DNA of 24,047 nucleotides, taken from assembly GCA_900550615.1 (NCBI GenBank), contig URSX01000019.1, positions 1 to 24,047 on the forward strand. Direction: 5' to 3'. Both the position numbers and the translations under genes were made by a program. A model generated the notes under the pieces. The model did no database searches and had not been told where the DNA came from. It saw nothing but the letters and a program-made list of their open reading frames with translations. How positions within the stretch are numbered: position 1 is the stretch's first letter; every line of letters starts with the position of its first letter. Below, one piece after another: positions 21,066-24,047 of this stretch. This DNA comes from an uncultured Eubacteriales bacterium (lineage in GTDB: Bacteria > Bacillota > Clostridia > Oscillospirales > Oscillospiraceae).

Positions 21066-22592
21066 TTATTCCGTTTCAAACGACATACACTCTACATAAT
21101 TGTCCATAAAAACCGGGTTAGAGCTCAGGTCCACCGTCTCGGCCATTTTTGCCAGGGCCGTGCCCTGAGCTTGGAATTCGCCCCGCAGCAGCATCATGGA
21201 TGCGCCCACAAGAGCTGCGTTGCCGATGGCGCAGGCCCGGCTCTCCAGCTCCGCCGGGTACAGACCCATACACGCGGCGCTGTGGAGATTCAGGAAACTG
21301 CCGAAGCCCCCGGCGATGACCAGCCGTCCGGGGCCCTCCTCATCGATGCCCTCCGTTTCCAGCAGGGTCAGCATGCCCGCGCAGATGGCGCTCTTGGCCA
21401 GCTGCAGCATGCGGATATCCTTCTGGGTCAAGGCCACCTCCGGCGTCAGGGGATATTCGTCCTCCTCATCGGTGAAGGCACCGGTCTCGTCAATAATCTC
21501 TTCCCGGCAGAACACCGCCGTCGCGTCGATAATGCCGCTGCCGCAGATGCCCACCGCCGGGGCGTCGGCAATGGTGTGGCAGCAGATTTTTCCCTCCTCC
21601 CAGGTCACCCGGTCGATGGCGCCGGGGCTGGCCTGCATACCCTGGGAGATAGTGGCACCCTCAAAAACCGGCCCGGCAGCGGTGGAGCAGCACAGCAGGC
21701 GGCCGCTATTCCACAGGGCCAGTTCGCCGTTGGTGCCGATGTCGGCCAGCAGGGCGCTGTCGGGCTTGGAGCAGATCTCGCTGGCCACCAGGGCAGAGGT
21801 GATGTCCGCCCCCACAAAGGCCGACATGCAGCGGGGCAGATAGAGCCTGGCGGCGGGTGCTGCCGTCAGATGCAGCTCCGCCGGCTCCGCGTACCGGCCA
21901 AACAGCTCGTCGGCGATAAACGGGGCGTGAGACAGGCAGTCCACATCCCGGCCGGTGAGCAGATAGAGCATAGTGGTATTGCCGATCAAAACCACAGTGT
22001 CCACCCCATTGGCATCCACCCCTGCCGCCGTCTCCATCCGGCGCAGCAGGGCGTCTACCCCGTCCCGGATGCACCGGGCCAGGGCTTCCCGGTCACCGGC
22101 CAGGGACTTCTCGATGCGGGAAATGACATCCGCGCCGTACACCCGCTGGGGGTTTGGGGCGGCGGCCTGAGCCAGCAGGGTCCCATCCGGGGCATAGAGC
22201 CGGGCCGCCAGAGTGGTGGTGCCGATGTCTACGGCGGCACCGTATTTTTCAAAAATGGGGTCGGGGTCAAACGCCGGCATATGGCCTTCGCTGCTGATGG
22301 CCTGCACCGCTTTGTCGGCGGACAGGTGCACCACGCAGTCCCCCTCCACCACGGCAAGGCACGCCAGCCGGACGCCCTCCTGCAGCGCCGCTTCCTCCAG
22401 CAGCGCCCGCTCCTGTTCGCCGGGGGCGGAGATCTGCCCCCGTACCGTCACCCGGCACTTGCCGCAGCGTCCGTTGCCGCCGCAGGGCGTTTCCAGGGCA
22501 CTGCCGTCCAGAGCGCGGAGCAGGAGCATCCCGGCAGGTACCTCCCGCACACTCTCTTTTCCGCCGGCCTCGTAAATCGTAACCTTGGGCAT
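21066..22592 (-). CDS. RACo/RamA-like corrinoid-protein reductive activator (ASKHA, DUF4445), 508 aa
   Basis: ATP-dependent reactivator that returns Co(II) corrinoid methyltransferase proteins to Co(I). The start ATG 22592 follows TAGGGAGGAACGAT. The N-terminal plant-type [2Fe-2S] domain has Cys37, Cys43, Cys46 (CGGNGRCGKC) and Cys78 (RLACLAV). A linker leads into the ASKHA ATPase: AAVDIGTTTLAARL (phosphate loop), IGNTTMLYLLTG, LADIGTNGELAL, GICGSGIIDATA and IAGGFGSFLNL. The length and order fit the RACo-type family. It lies downstream of a corrinoid protein gene, its expected client, but the client is damaged and no methyltransferase gene is in the window. A strong hairpin lies between the two genes. 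Confidence 0.92.
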   Translation of the reverse strand: MPKVTIYEAGGKESVREVPAGMLLLRALDGSALETPCGGNGRCGKCRVTVRGQISAPGEQERALLEEAALQEGVRLACLAVVEGDCVVHLSADKAVQAISSEGHMPAFDPDPIFEKYGAAVDIGTTTLAARLYAPDGTLLAQAAAPNPQRVYGADVISRIEKSLAGDREALARCIRDGVDALLRRMETAAGVDANGVDTVVLIGNTTMLYLLTGRDVDCLSHAPFIADELFGRYAEPAELHLTAAPAARLYLPRCMSAFVGADITSALVASEICSKPDSALLADIGTNGELALWNSGRLLCCSTAAGPVFEGATISQGMQASPGAIDRVTWEEGKICCHTIADAPAVGICGSGIIDATAVFCREEIIDETGAFTDEEDEYPLTPEVALTQKDIRMLQLAKSAICAGMLTLLETEGIDEEGPGRLVIAGGFGSFLNLHSAACMGLYPAELESRACAIGNAALVGASMMLLRGEFQAQGTALAKMAETVDLSSNPVFMDNYVECMSFETE

Positions 22593-22613
22593 ATCGTTCC
22601 TCCCTATTGCAAA

Positions 22614-22651
22614 CGGGCAAAAACCCCCGAATATTCAGGGGGTTTTGCCCG
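22614..22651 (-). terminator. Terminator or attenuator before the RACo-like gene
   Basis: On the reverse strand GCAAAACCCCC, 9-nt loop, GGGGGTTTTTGC, extended to CGGGC/GCCCG: a GC stem flanked by A and T tracts, active in either direction. It ends 22 nt before the RACo-like start codon, leaving no room for another promoter, so the downstream gene depends on read-through. This makes an attenuator likely. Confidence 0.75.
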
Positions 22652-22738
22652 CATATATTTTTCATGATCCTACTTGAGCCCATTTCACCGGCGCAGCCGC
22701 AGGCGATCAGCCGCGCATGCCGGGAAAAATGAGCTTTC

Positions 22739-23074
22739 TCAGCTGGCCAGCAGCTGCATGGCAACCTCGGCGCAGGTAGTTGCGTCGGGGGTGTAAGCGT
22801 CTGCATTGATGGACTGACCAAAGGCCTCCGTAACGGGGGCGCCGCCGATCATGATCTTCACCTTGTCACGCACACCGGCCTCCACGGCCTTCTCCACCAC
22901 TTCACCCATGACAGGCATGGTGGTGGTCAGCAGAGCGCTGCAGCAGATGATGGGGCAGTCGTTCTCGATAGCTGCCTCAATGAACTTCTCAGGGGGAACA
23001 TCCACGCCAAGGTCAATGACGGTCAGGCCCTTGCCCTCCGGCATAGCCTCGGAAATCTCGTTTAATGTACTCAT
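22739..23074 (-). CDS. Corrinoid (B12-binding) methyltransferase protein with in-frame internal deletion, 111 aa
   Basis: The C-terminal half is a MtbC/MttC/MtgC-like cobalamin-binding domain: LTVIDLGVDVPPEKF, SALLTTTMPVMGEV (the S-x-L cobalamin motif) and IMIGGAPVTEAF (the G-G motif). ATG 23074 follows AAAGGAGGAGCAGATT. Family members are about 210 residues: a four-helix cap, then D-x-H-x-x-G with the histidine that ligates cobalt, then the rest. Here the first 16 residues (MSTLNEISEAMPEGKG, a normal start) jump directly to the strand after the D-x-H-x-x-G helix, so about 95-100 residues including that histidine are missing while the frame is kept. It would not bind corrinoid normally. Lies 20 bp after a broken AraC gene and upstream of the RACo-like activator. 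Confidence 0.8.
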   Translation of the reverse strand: MSTLNEISEAMPEGKGLTVIDLGVDVPPEKFIEAAIENDCPIICCSALLTTTMPVMGEVVEKAVEAGVRDKVKIMIGGAPVTEAFGQSINADAYTPDATTCAEVAMQLLAS

Positions 23075-23094
23075 AATCTGCTCCTCCTTTTTTC

Positions 23095-23731
23095 TTACTG
23101 AGCGGTGGTGTCGCGCTCTTTGCTGCTGTCCAACCGCCCGCATGCTTTTCTGAATTTTCCTGGTGTTACTCCGGTAAAACGAGTGAACACTTTAATAAAA
23201 TAGCTTTGCTCTTCATAGCCAACCGCGTCGCTTATCTCCCGGATGGAGAGTTTACTGACCAGTAGTAATGCCTTGCTGCGGTCAATGCGCAGCTTGCTGA
23301 GATAGTAGCTGGTAGTTGATGGCGTCATATAGAATGTCTTTGCGCTTTACATCCGCCTGCTCGAAGACCAGGCCCGCATAGCGGGTGATGAGTCGGGTCA
23401 GCCAGCCCACCAGATCATCGGTGGAATGGAGTCGGTCGCTCTCTGACATGTGATAGGTTTTCGCGCCCATAGACGCATCATAGGGCGCCCGGCGGACGGC
23501 CTGCAGATTGACCTGCATGATGCGGCTTTTGAACCGCTCCGTGCCGATGACGGTCTCGCCCCCCTCCTGATGCACCGGAACCAGGCAGAACACCGCCTTG
23601 GGCTGGGCCACAACGATACACTTTTCATAAATATCGCGGAATTCATCTTCCAATTCGGAGTCGATCTTCAGCGCCTTCACCGTGTCGGCAAACGCGGACC
23701 GGAATGGGAATGAAACAAATTTCATGTCCAT
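23095..23731 (-). pseudogene. AraC-family regulator, broken inside its first helix-turn-helix
   Basis: N-terminal sensor part of about 140 residues (start ATG 23731, AAGGGG 8 nt upstream), which I do not recognise as a named domain, ends in KRKDILYDAINY, the usual entry to an AraC DNA-binding domain. The sequence then moves, in another frame, to SYYLSKLRIDRSKALLLVSK, GYEEQSYFIKVFTRFTGVTP and GKFRK, i.e. the second half of that domain. The first helix-turn-helix (about 35 residues) is missing and the sensor frame runs to a stop at 23282-23284. The two frames overlap near 23300-23325, where the junction lies. It has a strong promoter and sits directly upstream of the corrinoid gene, so it probably regulated that methyl-transfer operon. 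Confidence 0.8.
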
Positions 23732-23816
23732 CAGATACACCCCTTTTGCAGCAAATCCGGGCCTCCGCCCCTCGCTCGTAACGCAAAATGAGAAAATATT
23801 ATCCTCGGATAGTGTT

Positions 23817-23846
23817 ATTATACTGTATTATACTATACACGGTCAA
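23817..23846 (-). promoter_or_regulatory. Promoter of the AraC/corrinoid operon
   Basis: On the reverse strand: -35 TTGACC (23846-23841), 18-bp spacer, perfect -10 TATAAT (23822-23817). The surrounding TATA-rich stretch contains further possible -10 elements. The leader to the AraC start is about 80 nt. Confidence 0.75.
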
Positions 23847-23914
23847 CGCTCGACTTTGCCGCAGCACCTGTATCTTTGACTTTTTCTCATTTTTTTGGTT
23901 TCGGCGGCTGTGAG

Positions 23915-23952
23915 AAAAGGGGTGCGGAGAGGAGTCCTCACCGCACCCTTTT
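23915..23952 (-). terminator. Terminator of the gene entering at the right edge
   Basis: AAAAGGGGTGCGG (23915-23927) pairs with CCGCACCCTTTT (23941-23952), with one bulge. On the reverse strand it starts 10 nt after the stop of the edge gene and ends in TTTT. Confidence 0.7.
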
Positions 23953-23962
23953 GTGATCGTAA

Positions 23963-24047
23963 TTACAGCGCCTCGATGGCATCCAGCTGCTGGGCGGAAA
24001 TGCCGGTCTCCTTCATCAGCACTTCCCGCACCCGGGCCTTCAGGTCA
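23963..24047 (-). CDS. C-terminal end of an unidentified protein (partial)
   Basis: The last 27 codons and TAA stop (23963-23965) of a reverse-strand gene that starts beyond the window. The visible end is charged and helical (LKARVREVLMKETGISAQQL followed by DAIEAL). It is followed by a terminator-like hairpin, which supports it being a real gene end. Too short to identify. Confidence 0.5.
   Translation of the reverse strand, partial: DLKARVREVLMKETGISAQQLDAIEAL

Noticed and set aside
21171..22667. A 498-codon forward open frame opposite the RACo-like gene.
   Set aside because: It is an antisense shadow of a gene with complete [2Fe-2S] and ASKHA motifs.
1..24047. tRNA, rRNA or known riboswitch genes.
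   Set aside because: No cloverleaf with a conserved T-loop, ribosomal RNA sequence or recognisable riboswitch core was found by reading; in particular no cobalamin riboswitch was evident before the corrinoid operon.

Overview
The window looks like a gut-type, GC-rich Firmicute of the Clostridia, most likely Oscillospiraceae-like (Flavonifractor/Oscillibacter type). This is inferred from gene content (glycyl-radical enzyme, pyruvate:ferredoxin oxidoreductase, corrinoid/ASKHA activator, C_GCAxxG_C_C protein, large serine recombinase) and from strong AGGAGG ribosome binding sites; it was not tested by search.

Left part (1-5570). This stretch is a patchwork. A reverse-strand pyruvate:ferredoxin oxidoreductase fragment runs without a gap into the middle of a forward sodium/amino-acid symporter, which runs into the effector half of a LysR regulator. 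A sporulation-type polysaccharide deacetylase is cut off inside its first catalytic motif. A TPR protein without its front half overlaps a UvrA-like ATPase that has lost its whole middle. Two intact genes sit among these: a short-chain dehydrogenase and a DsbA/FrnE-type thiol oxidoreductase. A cluster of palindromic repeats closes the region.

Middle part (5570-18110). This is intact and well organised. It holds a polar amino-acid (cystine-like) ABC transporter; an operon of a glycyl-radical enzyme, its activase and a VOC/glyoxalase-fold protein; a divergent AraC-type regulator with a C-terminal GH39-like domain; a CoA-disulfide-reductase-like flavoprotein with a rhodanese domain; and, divergent from it, a C_GCAxxG_C_C protein with a MalY/PatB-type C-S lyase/aminotransferase.

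Right part (18110-24047). A large serine recombinase is preceded by an overlapping 38-residue ORF, followed by a DUF2284 metal-binding protein. Then come a stand-alone AraC DNA-binding domain, a RACo/RamA-like corrinoid activator, a corrinoid protein that has lost its cobalamin-histidine motif by an in-frame deletion, and an AraC regulator broken in its first helix-turn-helix. The end of one more gene enters at the right edge.

The most interesting signal is regulatory. Three operons (dehydrogenase, amino-acid ABC transporter, C_GCAxxG/C-S lyase) share a 19-bp sequence, AGCAA-N2-TWATC-AGCAAWT. In each case it lies exactly 16 bp upstream of the -35 hexamer and in the same orientation relative to the gene. 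This points to one activator controlling a small thiol/amino-acid regulon. The second point of interest is the glycyl-radical enzyme, whose active-site loop reads G-C-I-Q-P rather than the G-C-V/I-E-P of characterised dehydratases. The many in-gene junctions need to be separated into real deletions and assembly joins before the broken genes are interpreted.
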